From positions 29,446-93,445 of the forward strand of contig NZ_JANBVF010000005.1 in the NCBI RefSeq assembly GCF_024437655.1: 64,000 nucleotides of DNA, written 5' to 3'. Positions 49,138 through 56,661 of the stretch are shown in pieces; the stretch's first letter is position 1; each line of letters starts with the position of its first letter. The notes under the pieces were generated by a model. It made no database searches. It was not told the origin of the DNA and saw nothing but the letters and a program-made list of their open reading frames with translations. Origin of the DNA: Chitinolyticbacter albus. GTDB lineage: Bacteria > Pseudomonadota > Gammaproteobacteria > Burkholderiales > Chitinibacteraceae. The position numbers were made by a program, and so were the translations under genes.

Positions 49138-49992
49138 CTAGGGGCAGGCCACACGCCACGCGTCGAGCTCGCGCCGCTTGAGGATGCCGGAGAACTTCAG
49201 CTGCGCTGCTTCAGGGCAGAACTGGCTGGTGTCGCCGGTGAGATCGGTATATTCGGCCATGAACACGGCCTTGCCGGCGTCGGTGTACGGCTTGAGGTCG
49301 GCACACCAGTCGTAATACGCGCAGTCCTCGGTGATCGCCCAGTCGTAGTGCGCCACGAGCTCTGCGGTGAGCGTGGGCGCATTCTTCTGGCCGATGGACA
49401 GACCGCGCGCATGCGCCTCGATCGCCAGCCAGCGGTTGTACGCCAGCTGGTCGGCGCGCGTCAGCGGGAAGCCGGTGTGGTGGGTGTAGCCCTCGATATT
49501 GTCGGGCTCCACGCCGTCGAAACCCTTGTCGCGGCACAGGTCGAGTCGGGCACGCATGATGGGCGCCAACGCGTCGATGCGCCGGATATCCAGCCAGCGC
49601 TCGCCGGTCCAGCCGGCGTAGTCATTGCCGAGCGCGGCGGCGGGAAAGGCGTTGCGGTCGCTGCGCCAGTTCTCCCAGGCACCGGCGTTCAGGTAGCAGA
49701 TCACCCGCTTGCCGCGCGCCTTGAGCTGGGAGACGAGCTGGGCCGGCGTATCGAACAGATCCAGATCGTAGACGGCAACGTCCAGCGTGGTATCGATGCT
49801 ACCGTCCAGTTGCCACTGCCAACTGGTGCCGGGTGCGGGAATCCAGTGCAATGGCTGTAGCGTTGGGGTGGGTGTGGGATGGGGATTATTGACCACGATG
49901 ATGCCGACTTCGGCGTTGCATCCGGCCAGCGTGATCGCCGCCAGTGCCAGCGGTGTGGCCAGCCAGTAAAGCAGCGCTCGGATGGGGACCAT
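49138..49992 (-). CDS. GH114 endo-alpha-1,4-polygalactosaminidase lipoprotein
   Basis: The 284-aa product has a lipoprotein signal peptide ending LAGC (Cys25). The body follows family GH114/TM1410: WQWQLDGSIDTTLDVAVYDLDLFDT, VICYLNAGAWENWRSD and the acidic catalytic-type stretch FDGVEPDNIEGY. GH114 enzymes cleave alpha-1,4-galactosaminan of biofilm matrix. The mature protein should be anchored at the cell surface or outer membrane. AGGAGCC (minus strand) precedes the ATG; the open frame to 50031 is not needed. It is convergent with the cupin gene. Confidence 0.88.
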   Translation of the reverse strand: MVPIRALLYWLATPLALAAITLAGCNAEVGIIVVNNPHPTPTPTLQPLHWIPAPGTSWQWQLDGSIDTTLDVAVYDLDLFDTPAQLVSQLKARGKRVICYLNAGAWENWRSDRNAFPAAALGNDYAGWTGERWLDIRRIDALAPIMRARLDLCRDKGFDGVEPDNIEGYTHHTGFPLTRADQLAYNRWLAIEAHARGLSIGQKNAPTLTAELVAHYDWAITEDCAYYDWCADLKPYTDAGKAVFMAEYTDLTGDTSQFCPEAAQLKFSGILKRRELDAWRVACP

Positions 49993-50027
49993 GGCAAGGC
50001 TCCTAAGACAGTCCCAGCCGCCGCCGT

Positions 50028-50256
50028 TCAAAGGGGGGCGCGGTGCCTGGGCGACGAAAGGGGGGTGTGCATTTCCAGTTCGTCACGGTAGCTGCCTACC
50101 AGTTCGCGCGCATGGGCAAGAAAGCGCTCAACCGCGTCGGCGAAGCCGGGATGCGCCAGCCAGTGCGTGGAACGGGTGAGGACTGGGGCGAAGCCGCGCG
50201 CCAGCTTGTGTTCGCCCTGCGCACCGCCTTCGAACACATCGATACCTTGCGCGATT
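50028..50256 (-). pseudogene. C-terminal fragment of a COG3146-type GNAT acetyltransferase
   Basis: The minus strand reads IAQGIDVFEGGAQGEHKLA, continuing RGFAPVLTRSTHWLAHPGF to a stop. That resembles the C-terminus of COG3146 (DUF482, peptidogalycan biosynthesis/GNAT) proteins. Coding sense runs up to the end of the IS remnant at 50257 and then stops. The N-terminal three quarters of the gene are absent, and none is seen on the far side of the IS. Product function in the family is poorly known. Confidence 0.75.
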
Positions 50257-50636
50257 TGACCTCCTCCCGACTAGCCGAGCGGTCGAAGCAAGAGAATTCC
50301 GGCTTCAAGGTGGGCGAGCCGGAACTCGCTCGGGGTCAGGTCGCCCAGCGCACTATGCGGCCTGAATCCGTGGTAATCCTGGCGCGATCGTTCGATTTTG
50401 TCACGCGCATCATCCAGCGACAGCCTTCTTCCAGTTGCAGAAGGTCGCCTCGCTCATCCCCATGTTGCGGCAGGCCTCTGCCACCGTCGTACCCGACTCG
50501 GCCTGGCGCAGTGCAAACGCGATCTGCTCTTCGGTGAACTTCGATTTCTTCATGACAAATCTCGTGCCCAGATGGGCTCAAAGTTGCCAGATAAGCTCTA
50601 TTTAATCAGCGCTACGGTTTTTTCGGGACGAGGTCT
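50257..50636 (-). mobile_element. Internally deleted IS3-family element
   Basis: The ends are imperfect inverted repeats: TGACCTCCTCCCGA (50257-50270) and TCGGGACGAGGTC (50623-50635). Inside, the N-terminus of an IS3-type OrfA (50553 leftward) is joined to the C-terminus of an OrfB (ending at 50271). About 380 bp remain of a roughly 1.2-kb element, so it cannot move by itself. The right border is accurate to a few bases. No target duplication is certain. Confidence 0.8.
50271..50553 (-). pseudogene. Fused remnant of IS3-family transposase OrfA/OrfB
   Basis: OrfA starts MKKSKFTEEQIAFALRQAE and continues MGMSEATFCNWKK, a helix-turn-helix of the IS407/IS3 type. Its frame ends at 50410. A second frame then reads DDARDKIERSRQDYHGFRPH and SALGDLTPSEF, the standard C-terminus of IS3-family OrfB. 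The DDE catalytic core between them is deleted. No functional transposase is encoded. Confidence 0.85.
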
Positions 50637-50705
50637 GATCTACTCGAGCCGTTGTTAATCGCTTCTTGAAGCAGCGGTGGTCGCTTGCCAAGTGGCACGA
50701 GACGC

Positions 50706-50740
50706 TTGACCTGCAATCTATATTTCTATAAAAATAGAAT
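50706..50740 (+). promoter_or_regulatory. arsR promoter and ArsR operator
   Basis: TTGACC (50706-50711) serves as a -35; TATAAA (50727-50732) is the best -10, with a short 15-bp spacer. The inverted repeat TTCTAT-AAAA-ATAGAA (50724-50739) overlaps the -10 and ends 2 bp before the arsR ATG. It resembles the AT-rich dyads bound by ArsR repressors. No ribosome-binding site is visible for arsR. Confidence 0.6.
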
Positions 50741-50741
50741 C

Positions 50742-51077
50742 ATGGAAAACAAAGCCGCTGTCACACGTCTTGCCGCGCTGGCGCAGGACACCCGCCTCTC
50801 GATCTTTCGTCTGCTCATTACCGCCGGCCCGGAGGGCATGGCTGTTGGCCGCATCGGCGAAACACTGGGAGTTGCCCCTGCCACACTGTCCTTCCACTTA
50901 AAGGAGATGGCGCATGCCCAGCTGGTTCTGGCTCGGCAGGAAAGTCGCTTCATCTTCTATTCGGCCAACTACGCCGCCATGAACGAGTTACTGGGTTTTC
51001 TCACCGAAAACTGCTGCGCGGGCACGCCTTGCGAAGCAGAGGACGAACTCGCCAGCTGCGCTGGCAAATGCAACTGA
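50742..51077 (+). CDS. arsR: ArsR family arsenite-responsive repressor
   Basis: ArsR represses the ars operon until As(III) binds its cysteines. The 111-aa winged-helix protein has the recognition region VGRIGETLGVAPATLSFHLKE. Its Cys residues are at the C-terminus: C91, C92, C97, C106 and C110. This layout is like the Acidithiobacillus ArsR, which uses C-terminal cysteines rather than an ELCVCDL motif. It starts an operon of at least six genes, 15 bp before arsI. Confidence 0.92.
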   Translation: MENKAAVTRLAALAQDTRLSIFRLLITAGPEGMAVGRIGETLGVAPATLSFHLKEMAHAQLVLARQESRFIFYSANYAAMNELLGFLTENCCAGTPCEAEDELASCAGKCN

Positions 51078-51092
51078 CTTAGGAGCTTAGCC

Positions 51093-51575
51093 ATGAAGCG
51101 CTTCCATATTCACGTCTCTGTTGACCAGCTCGACGACAGTATCCGGTTCTACTCCGCGATGTTCAACACTCAGCCTACGGTGCAGAAAACGGACTACGCC
51201 AAGTGGATGCTTGAGGATCCACGCATCAACTTCGCTATCTCGCAGCGCGGCAGGCCAGCCGGGGTCGATCACCTTGGTTTCCAGGTCGATAGCGACGACG
51301 AGCTCGCCGCATTGCAAGCGCAACTCGAGGCGGCTGATCTCAGCGTGCTGAGCGAACCGGGAACGGCCTGTTGCTACGCCGAATCGGACAAGCACTGGGT
51401 CATCGATCCATCCGGTATCGCCTGGGAGAGCTATCACACGCTGGGCGCCATTCCCACCTTCAATCGCGCCAAGGAAGAGGGCGAAAGCGCTTGCTGTGCG
51501 CCGCCGAAGCCCACACTGCAAACCCTCAACATCACCCCGAAAAACAGCTGCGCACCCGGTAGCGGCTGCTGCTAA
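51093..51575 (+). CDS. arsI: ArsI/CadI family VOC protein (C-As lyase-like)
   Basis: ArsI cleaves the C-As bond of trivalent organoarsenicals such as methylarsenite; CadI is a cadmium-induced relative. The 160-aa product has a VOC fold with HIHVSVDQLDDSIRFYSAMF, VDHLGFQVDSD, and WVIDPSGIAWESYH. The vicinal pair Cys93-Cys94 (GTACCYAESD) is the ArsI As(III)-binding feature. The family's first ligand is usually Gln; here His appears instead. The tail holds extra Cys pairs (CCAPP, GCC). A GGAG-type site lies upstream. Confidence 0.85.
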   Translation: MKRFHIHVSVDQLDDSIRFYSAMFNTQPTVQKTDYAKWMLEDPRINFAISQRGRPAGVDHLGFQVDSDDELAALQAQLEAADLSVLSEPGTACCYAESDKHWVIDPSGIAWESYHTLGAIPTFNRAKEEGESACCAPPKPTLQTLNITPKNSCAPGSGCC

Positions 51576-51589
51576 CCCTGAGAGACCCC

Positions 51590-52087
51590 ATGAGTAATCC
51601 TGTTCTCAATGTGCTGTTCCTGTGTACTGCCAATTCTGCTCGCAGCGTAATGTCTGAGGGTTGGCTCAACGTGCTGGGTGAGGGCCGCTTCAAGGCCTTC
51701 AGCGCCGGCAGCCACCCCAGCGGCCGCGTCAATCCGCATGCGATCGCGCAGCTCGATGGCATCGGCTACGACACCAGTTCGCTGTATTCCAAGTCGTGGG
51801 ACGTGTTTGAAGGCGCGGATGCGCCGCACATGGACATTGTGGTGACCGTGTGTGGCAACGCGAAGAACGAGGTATGTCCGATCTGGCCGGGTCACCCGAC
51901 CACCGCGCACTGGGGTTACGAAGACCCGCATGGCGAAACGGACGAAGCATTGCGTGCGTCGTTCGAGAAGATCTTCCAGCAGATTCGCAAGCGGACCGAA
52001 CTGTTGGTCCAGGCGCCTGCGGAGCAACTGCAGGGCGATGCGCTGAAGCAGCTGGTCCGCGAGATCGGCGAGACGACGGTGGAATGA
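51590..52087 (+). CDS. arsC: Arsenate reductase ArsC (LMW-PTPase fold)
   Basis: ArsC reduces arsenate to arsenite, which then leaves through Acr3. The 165-aa product is of the low-molecular-weight phosphatase type: VLFLCTANSARSVMSEGW includes the P-loop CX5RS with nucleophile Cys12. Cys88 and Cys96 in VTVCGNAKNEVCPIWPG fit the redox relay of thioredoxin- or glutaredoxin-coupled enzymes. It lies 14 bp after arsI and before the efflux gene. Confidence 0.93.
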   Translation: MSNPVLNVLFLCTANSARSVMSEGWLNVLGEGRFKAFSAGSHPSGRVNPHAIAQLDGIGYDTSSLYSKSWDVFEGADAPHMDIVVTVCGNAKNEVCPIWPGHPTTAHWGYEDPHGETDEALRASFEKIFQQIRKRTELLVQAPAEQLQGDALKQLVREIGETTVE

Positions 52088-52147
52088 TCGTCATCGTCCT
52101 GGAGCCGCATGCACGGTCGCGCCAACTTGGAAAACGGAGTCGTGGAC

Positions 52148-53212
52148 ATGTCCACCGCATGTGAACCTGCGCCCCAGGCCGCAGGGGGGATGAGCTTTTT
52201 CGAACGCTACCTCACTGCCTGGGTGGCGAGCTGCATCGTGGTTGGCGTACTGTTGGGTCAGCTGTTTCCGCAGGCATTCCACGCACTTGGCGCGCTGGAA
52301 GTTGCCAAGGTCAACCTGCCGGTCGGGCTGCTGATCTGGGTAATGATCATCCCGATGTTGCTGCGTATCGATTTCGGCGCATTGCATCAGGTGAAGGCGC
52401 ATTCGCGTGGCATCGCGGTGACCTTGGCGGTGAACTGGCTGGTCAAGCCATTCTCCATGGCATTTCTGGCCTGGCTGTTCATCCGTGAGCTATTTGCGCC
52501 AATGCTGCCCGCGGCCCAAATCGACAGCTATGTTGCGGGCTTGATCCTCCTGGCCGCTGCCCCCTGCACTGCGATGGTCTTTGTCTGGAGCCGGCTCACC
52601 GGTGGCGATCCGTACTTCACGCTGTCGCAAGTGGCGTTGAACGACCTGATCATGGTGTTTGCCTTCGCCCCGCTCGTGGCCTTCCTGCTGGGCGTCTCCA
52701 GCATCACGGTGCCGTGGGATACGTTGTTGACCTCGGTTGTGCTGTACATCGTCGTGCCGGTCATCCTGGCGCAGCTCATCCGCAAGGCTTTGCTGGCGCG
52801 CGGCCAAGCTGCATTCGATGCGGCGCTCGCTGCGATTGGGCCGTGGTCCATCGCTGCGCTGCTGCTCACTTTGGTGTTGCTGTTCGCCTTTCAAGGTGAA
52901 GCCATTCTGAAGCAGCCGCTGGTGATCCTGCTGTTGGCGGTGCCGATCCTGATTCAGGTGTTCTTCAACTCGGCGTTGGCGTACTGGCTGAACCGGCGAG
53001 TGGGCGAAAAGCATAGTGTTGCCTGCCCTTCGGCATTGATAGGCGCGTCGAACTTCTTCGAGCTCGCAGTCGCCGCTGCCATCGCGTTATTCGGCTTCGA
53101 ATCCGGCGCCGCGCTGGCCACGGTGGTCGGTGTATTGATCGAAGTGCCGGTGATGTTGCTGGTGGTGAAGGTCGTCAACGCCAGCAAGGGTTGGTACGAA
53201 AAAAGCGCGTGA
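52148..53212 (+). CDS. acr3: Arsenite efflux transporter Acr3
   Basis: Acr3 is a ten-span carrier that expels As(III) using the proton motive force. The 354-aa product contains LPVGLLIWVMIIPMLLRIDF, the functional Cys140 in LLAAAPCTAMVFVWSRLTGG, and GASNFFELAVAAAIALFG with the conserved Glu. This is the Acr3 type, often annotated ArsB, but unlike the E. coli ArsB fold. ATG 52148 is used, with GGAG upstream; an in-frame ATG at 52109 is possible. Confidence 0.95.
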   Translation: MSTACEPAPQAAGGMSFFERYLTAWVASCIVVGVLLGQLFPQAFHALGALEVAKVNLPVGLLIWVMIIPMLLRIDFGALHQVKAHSRGIAVTLAVNWLVKPFSMAFLAWLFIRELFAPMLPAAQIDSYVAGLILLAAAPCTAMVFVWSRLTGGDPYFTLSQVALNDLIMVFAFAPLVAFLLGVSSITVPWDTLLTSVVLYIVVPVILAQLIRKALLARGQAAFDAALAAIGPWSIAALLLTLVLLFAFQGEAILKQPLVILLLAVPILIQVFFNSALAYWLNRRVGEKHSVACPSALIGASNFFELAVAAAIALFGFESGAALATVVGVLIEVPVMLLVVKVVNASKGWYEKSA

Positions 53213-53258
53213 ACGAAAGCTGAACCGCACCGCGTGCAACCCAGCAAAGGAGCATTTC

Positions 53259-54032
53259 ATGACGTCCCCGATCGTTTCTGTTGCACAAGCCCAGGCAATT
53301 CCGAAAGCACGGTTCCTTGATGTTCGCGTCCAAGCGCAGTACGACGAGTCACACGTACCTGGCGCGATCCATCTTGAGCCTCGTTCTTGGCGGGACCGAG
53401 CAAAGAACTCGACCACAGGCTTGAATCGCCAAGGCCCTTGGGACGTTGAGCTCACTGGCCTTGGCCTGGACGGCCCGGAACCGATCGTGGTGTATGACGA
53501 TGGCTCGATGACTGAAGCCGCCAGGGCTTGGTTCATCTTGCAGCTCTTTGGCATTACGGCCGTGGTCGTGAACGGTGGTGCACCCGCCCTGTTCGCCGCC
53601 TCTGGGCACAGTGATCCGCTCGACCTTTCGCCACCGGCCAAGGCCCATCTGGTCGAAAAGACGGCGCTGTCCCTCAAAGTCGGCTCGGGAACTGCACGAA
53701 TCTGGGATGCCCGCACGCCGGCGGAATTCGACGGTAGCAAAGCGGACAGCTATGCCAGGGGCGGGCATATTCCTGGCGGCATCAATGTGGACCACCGACA
53801 ATTCTTCGACGACGCGGGCCTTATCAAACCGCCGGGAGCACTGCGGGCGATTCTCTGCGCTGCAGGTTTTGATCCTGCCCAAGAGATCACCACGCACTGT
53901 GGCTCCGGTGGCCGCGGTTCGTTCGCCGGCCTAGTCGCTACCGCAGCTGGATTCGAGCAGGTTGGCGTCTACTATCAGGGCTACAGTGAGTGGGCGGCCG
54001 ATTCGACGCTTCCCGTTGAAACAGGTGCTTGA
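53259..54032 (+). CDS. Two-domain rhodanese-like sulfurtransferase
   Basis: The 257-aa product has two rhodanese folds. The N-terminal one (ARFLDVRVQAQYDESHVPGAIHLE) has Asp in place of the catalytic Cys (VVYDDGS). The C-terminal one has the catalytic loop THCGSGGRGS with Cys214 and WDARTPAEFDG. Such enzymes move sulfane sulfur from thiosulfate or mercaptopyruvate. In the ars operon it may aid thiol supply or thioarsenical chemistry; that is inference. AAAGGAG precedes the ATG. Confidence 0.85.
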   Translation: MTSPIVSVAQAQAIPKARFLDVRVQAQYDESHVPGAIHLEPRSWRDRAKNSTTGLNRQGPWDVELTGLGLDGPEPIVVYDDGSMTEAARAWFILQLFGITAVVVNGGAPALFAASGHSDPLDLSPPAKAHLVEKTALSLKVGSGTARIWDARTPAEFDGSKADSYARGGHIPGGINVDHRQFFDDAGLIKPPGALRAILCAAGFDPAQEITTHCGSGGRGSFAGLVATAAGFEQVGVYYQGYSEWAADSTLPVETGA

Positions 54033-54057
54033 AGGCCTCCATCCACATATCTGACTC

Positions 54058-55245
54058 ATGCTCAGCGCTCACCAGGCACAGTCTTCCAATACGACTCGAG
54101 TGATCGCAACGCTTGGCAGTGCGCAAACACTGGCCTGGGCATCTACCTACTATCTGCCTGCCGTCCTGGCTGAAGCGCAGGGGTCCGAGCTCGGATTATC
54201 GAGCGCCCAGGTTTTCCTGGCCTTCTCCGGTGCGCTTCTGCTTTCCGGATTGATGGGCCCCAAGGTCGGTCACTGGATTGATCGAACCGGCGGCCGCTCC
54301 GTCCTGGTGTGTTCCAGCGTCTTGCTTGCAGTAGGCCTCACCCTGCTGGGCTTGAGCCAAGGCATGCTTTCCCTGATTGCAGCGTGGGTGGTACTGGGCG
54401 CGGCGATGGGCCTCGGTCTTTATGAGGCCGCGTTTTCCACGCTGGTGTTCATGTACGGCTCTGGCGCCAGAAAAGCCATTACCGGCATCACCTTGATCGC
54501 GGGTCTTGCCAGCACTGTTGGCTGGCCACTGACCAGCCTGCTCACGCATCAGTTCGACTGGCGGGTTGCTTGCTTCACTTGGGCGGCAATTCATCTCCTG
54601 ATTGGGCTGCCGCTGAATCTTTCCCTCCCGAAAATCAGCACTGCAGCCAGTTCACCGCAGAGCCCAGATCAGGAAAGCAACCCGCCCGCGCAGGGGGCGT
54701 TCAAGGCGATGGTCCTAGTTGCCATTGCCTTCGGATTCGCCTGGTTCATTGCCACGGCCATGGCGACTCACCTCCCAAGGCTATTGCAGCTCTCGGGCGC
54801 GAGTGTCGGGATTGCTTTGGCCGCAGCGTCGCTCGTGGGGCCATTTCAGGTTCTCGGCCGCGTCGCCGAATTTGGATGGCTACGGCGCTACCACGCCTTG
54901 GTATCCGCTCGGGTTGCGGCGGCAGCCCATCCGGTGGGAGTGCTGCTGTTGCTAAGTCTTGGCTCGCCCGCAGTTTTTCTTTTCGCAATCCTGCACGGCA
55001 TGGGCAATGGGGTGATGACCATCGCCAAGGGCACCGTCCCGCTCGCGCTCTTTGGCGCGGAGGGCTATGGTGCCCGGCTTGGCTGGATCATGGCCCCTGC
55101 TCGAATTGGTCAAGCCTTTGCGCCACCGTTGATGGGTTATGCGTTGGACAGCTTTGGAAGCAGTGCCGCGCTATTGACGGGTGCCTTTGGAGGACTGTCA
55201 TGCCTTTGCTTATTGGCGATATCTGCAGGGGCGAGTCGGAAGTGA
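54058..55245 (+). CDS. MFS transporter in the ars operon
   Basis: The 395-aa protein has about twelve spans and an MFS loop motif (GPKVGHWIDRTGGRSVLV) after span 2. It begins TLGSAQTLAWASTYYLPAVLA. The gene lies 25 bp after the rhodanese gene and is last in the operon. Known arsenic-linked MFS proteins include ArsJ (needs a GAPDH partner, absent here), ArsP and ArsK. It could be an efflux pump for trivalent or organic arsenicals of ArsK type, but I cannot assign it from sequence. Confidence 0.75.
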   Translation: MLSAHQAQSSNTTRVIATLGSAQTLAWASTYYLPAVLAEAQGSELGLSSAQVFLAFSGALLLSGLMGPKVGHWIDRTGGRSVLVCSSVLLAVGLTLLGLSQGMLSLIAAWVVLGAAMGLGLYEAAFSTLVFMYGSGARKAITGITLIAGLASTVGWPLTSLLTHQFDWRVACFTWAAIHLLIGLPLNLSLPKISTAASSPQSPDQESNPPAQGAFKAMVLVAIAFGFAWFIATAMATHLPRLLQLSGASVGIALAAASLVGPFQVLGRVAEFGWLRRYHALVSARVAAAAHPVGVLLLLSLGSPAVFLFAILHGMGNGVMTIAKGTVPLALFGAEGYGARLGWIMAPARIGQAFAPPLMGYALDSFGSSAALLTGAFGGLSCLCLLAISAGASRK

Positions 55246-55410
55246 TCACTAACTGTGGCAAACGAGGGGTTCTTACCCTTGCCTGCGTGTGTGACCACCT
55301 AGCTGCTCCGACCTGATTACCAATAGTCTGGCAAAGCGAGTGGATCTGCGAGGCTACTGTGAAGGTTTCAAGAATCCCTGGTCACTCAGACTTGGGGGGA
55401 CGTCGAGCCA

Positions 55411-56661
55411 TCACCACATGTAGGACGTCTCAAGGTAAAGCAGTGAGTTTTGCCGAAGATTGCCGAGATAGGACTGACGAGGGCCACGGAAGACGTCAAA
55501 TCCGGTTCGCAAGCGGATGTGATCCGAATAGGCGTAGCTGAGGCGCCCTCGTAGCATCCAGTCTTCGTTGGGCTGTGACCACACGGCGAATAGGTCCAGG
55601 TCAGCCCTCGAGTCGAGGAATGACTTGGCGTATCGGACGGTGACGCCGTACTGGTCATCATCCAGCTCGTTGCTGATCAAGCCTTGTGCAGCTTGTAGCG
55701 ATTGCTGGACGGGATTCGGGTGGGTAGGGATACCGCCATGCAAGTGTTTCCAGAACAGCTGCAGGCCGACGGTTTCCCGATCACCCAAGGCCCATTCCCC
55801 GCCGGCTACGCCCGACACATAGGGCCGGCGCCAAGCAGCCAGTGGCGAGGCGTCCTGGTCATAGGTGACCCAAGCGAATTCGGCGCGGTAGGCGACGTCA
55901 CCGCGAACGAAGGCGACGTCCGCCCCGAGCATCTGAAACCGCGTGGCATCCTGCGACAGGACGAGCCCTTGTTGGGTCATCGCGCTCACCGCGAGGGTGG
56001 GATACAAGTCATTGCCGCGAACATATCCAATCGACCAATCCGCTGCTTCCCCCAGGACGTCGTACTTTGCCGCAAAGCTTGAGATGGGGTCTGGGTGCTC
56101 ATCCGATACGACGACGCCAGGCTGCTCGCGAAGCGGCACCTGATTGAGCTCACGCTGGGCCATCCAGTGCAGCTGCAGTTTTCCCGGACCGATTTGGCAA
56201 TCCAGATGCAGGCCCCAATTCCCGGCGCGTTGCTCGTCGTCGTCGGGCGTCAATCGCCGGAAGTTGCGCGGTGAAATCTGGTCGGTGGGATTGATCGCAT
56301 CGGCTCTACCCCAGAGCACCAGTCGCTTGCCTAGTACGGGTGCGCACGGCGCTTGGCCAAGACGCAGATACAGCTCGTTGATGCCCGCGTCTTCTCGCTT
56401 GTGGTCCAGCCTTTCCGGCGCCGAGAGCGCCCAGAGGTCTGCATGCAGCTGGAGGGATTCAGTGGCTTGCCAATCGAGCTGCAGATCGCCGCGCAGCACG
56501 CCAATGCCGGTCCGGTCATCCAGCATCCTGGTGGAGGACCATACCCCCGCTGCCACTTCGCCACTGATATCGATCGGCTCGGCATGCACCAGGGTCGAGC
56601 CCCACATCGACAACACCGCACACACCGGCGCCAACCGGTGCTTGTTGAACGGCCTGATCAT
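55411..56661 (-). CDS. Outer-membrane beta-barrel protein paired with RND exporter
   Basis: The 416-aa product has a signal peptide (about residues 1-27, ending VHA). A barrel-like pattern of alternating strands and aromatic girdles follows, ending LYLETSYMW with a C-terminal Trp. Early motifs are GEVAAGVWSSTRMLDDRTGI and GKRLVLWGRADAINPTDQISP. The latter occurs in DUF1302-like porins found beside MMPL exporters. The ATG follows the RND stop with no gap (TAG-ATG), so both are made together. The substrate is unknown. Confidence 0.75.
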   Translation of the reverse strand: MIRPFNKHRLAPVCAVLSMWGSTLVHAEPIDISGEVAAGVWSSTRMLDDRTGIGVLRGDLQLDWQATESLQLHADLWALSAPERLDHKREDAGINELYLRLGQAPCAPVLGKRLVLWGRADAINPTDQISPRNFRRLTPDDDEQRAGNWGLHLDCQIGPGKLQLHWMAQRELNQVPLREQPGVVVSDEHPDPISSFAAKYDVLGEAADWSIGYVRGNDLYPTLAVSAMTQQGLVLSQDATRFQMLGADVAFVRGDVAYRAEFAWVTYDQDASPLAAWRRPYVSGVAGGEWALGDRETVGLQLFWKHLHGGIPTHPNPVQQSLQAAQGLISNELDDDQYGVTVRYAKSFLDSRADLDLFAVWSQPNEDWMLRGRLSYAYSDHIRLRTGFDVFRGPRQSYLGNLRQNSLLYLETSYMW

